DNA from: Lentzea albidocapillata
GTDB lineage: Bacteria; Actinomycetota; Actinomycetes; Mycobacteriales; Pseudonocardiaceae
Reading direction: 5' to 3'
DNA: 64,000 bases
Assembly: GCF_000719115.1 (NCBI RefSeq)
Contig: NZ_JOEA01000018.1
Location: 1 to 64,000, forward strand
Part shown: positions 63,379 to 64,000 of the stretch, piece by piece
How positions within the stretch are numbered: position 1 is the first letter of the stretch
Layout: the number at the start of each line of letters is the position of its first letter
Program-made: the position numbers and the translations under genes
The notes under the pieces: generated by a model
Seen by the model: only the letters and a program-made list of their open reading frames with translations
Database searches by the model: none
What the model was told of the DNA's origin: nothing

Positions 63379-63816
63379 TCAAGCGCGAGCCCGTACGACG
63401 GCCCGCGGAACCGGCACGAAGGAGGCGAAGTCGCGGTTGGCCTGCTCCCGCACCTGGTCCTGGCGCAGCACACGGTCCACCCAGCGAGCCACCGCGGCGG
63501 GCGACGGGCGCGGCTCACCACCGAGCCGCGCCGCCTCCACCAGTTCTCCCAGCTCGTCCTCGACCGCCATCGCCCAGCCGTTCTGCTCGTTCCACACCAG
63601 CGCCACATAGTGATCGGGGAAGTCGGGCAGGCGCCCGTCCAGCGCCACGTACGCACTGACGTGCGGCGTCAACTCGACGCACGAGCTGTCGCCGCGTAAC
63701 CCGAGCTTGGAGACGACCTCACGGACGTAACGCTGGACATCGCGCGCCACTGAATCGTCGAAGTCGATGTCGAAGGGAAAGTCGAAGCCGAAGTCGATCG
63801 TCATGTCGCGATCCAT
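63379..63816 (-). CDS. DUF6292 family protein
   Basis: 145 residues. Acidic N-terminus (TIDFGFDFPFDIDFDDSV), then RDVQRYVREVVSKLGLRG, YVALDGRLPDFPDHYVALVWNEQNGWAMAVE and a C-terminal helical part (AVARWVDRVLR). The central block matches DUF6292 proteins common in Pseudonocardiales; function unknown. ATG 63816 is used, ATG 63804 is an alternative. It is convergent with the small charged gene (5-base gap). The 105 bases between it and the next reverse-strand stop hold its promoter only. Confidence 0.75.
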   Translation of the reverse strand: MDRDMTIDFGFDFPFDIDFDDSVARDVQRYVREVVSKLGLRGDSSCVELTPHVSAYVALDGRLPDFPDHYVALVWNEQNGWAMAVEDELGELVEAARLGGEPRPSPAAVARWVDRVLRQDQVREQANRDFASFVPVPRAVVRARA

Positions 63817-63921
63817 GCCGTGCCTCCGTCAGCCGTACACCCCTGTTCTGCGCAGGTCGGATACCCGCGCGGGGTTCCGGACAAACGGCTTCTCAGAACG
63901 TTCGTACGGTGAGGTGCCGGT

Positions 63922-64000
63922 TCAGGCTCGCCACCAGTCGGCCCGCGTCGGCTCGCGGAACGCGTTCGTCCCGCAGTGCACCTCGCCGGCGCCCTTGTGC
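63922..64000 (-). CDS. Peptidylarginine deiminase-like protein, C-terminal end only
   Basis: The last 25 codons of a reverse-strand gene entering from the window edge. They read HKGAGEVHCGTNAFREPTRA then DWWRA and TGA. The GEVHCGTN segment followed by a WW tail matches the C-terminus of eukaryotic-type PAD enzymes, where the Cys of HCGTN is the catalytic nucleophile that converts protein arginine to citrulline. Only the terminus is visible; the catalytic His/Asp residues lie outside the window. Confidence 0.7.
   Translation of the reverse strand, partial: HKGAGEVHCGTNAFREPTRADWWRA

Overview
The window is high-GC, gene-dense DNA with GTG/ATG starts, many 4-base stop/start overlaps and several promoters of the leaderless TAnnnT type. 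It is typical of a soil actinomycete, most probably Pseudonocardiales (Lentzea/Saccharothrix-like). That placement is inferred from the gene families (DUF6292, secreted GH30/GH31, KstR-type sites); no rRNA marker is present. No rRNA, tRNA, CRISPR array or phage module is visible.

Left end (1-8.2 kb): the 5' part of a TnpB-type transposon gene abuts a serine hydrolase gene that has lost its 5' end. Then come dinB, a cold-shock gene overlapped by a small conserved gene, and a steroid-linked block. That block is a Rossmann-fold (DapB-like) protein plus a carboxymuconolactone-decarboxylase-family protein, convergent with a Tat-exported cholesterol oxidase. Both sides carry KstR-like operators. 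DUF1062 and RibD-like reductase genes follow.

8.3-21 kb: a large secreted GH31 glycosidase has its signal-peptide region split by an in-frame ~169 bp MITE-like element. Next are a malonate uptake/activation cassette (FadR-type regulator, matC, matB, fused carboxyltransferase) and a reverse-strand operon of histidine kinase, response regulator, KhtT-like and KhtU-like antiporter subunits and two tiny membrane/secreted proteins.

21-34.5 kb: accessory metabolism, with two amidases interleaved with alpha/beta hydrolases, regulators with palindromic operators, a patatin-like phospholipase, an ABC-F ATPase with a structured leader, DUF899, a methyltransferase, an Eis-like acetyltransferase, a P450 and a secreted C39-like protein. 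A 20-bp-arm terminator closes this block against a FtsX/MacB-type ABC exporter on the other strand.

38-54 kb: an 11-gene forward operon, mostly translationally coupled, apparently for import and breakdown of unusual peptides. It has two penicillin-recognising hydrolases, an oligopeptide ABC importer (one subunit a permease-ATPase fusion), an M19 dipeptidase, an S9 peptidase fused to an S12 hydrolase, an M20 peptidase, a COG3375-type acetyltransferase and an enolase-superfamily racemase. A PucR regulator follows.

54-64 kb: TetR with a divergent MFS exporter that carries a frameshift; the second MITE copy at its 3' end; a universal stress protein; two tandem leaderless paralogues; a LacI regulator divergent from two secreted GH30 glucosylceramidase-like enzymes; small hypotheticals; DUF6292; and, at the right edge, the C-terminus of a peptidylarginine-deiminase-like protein.
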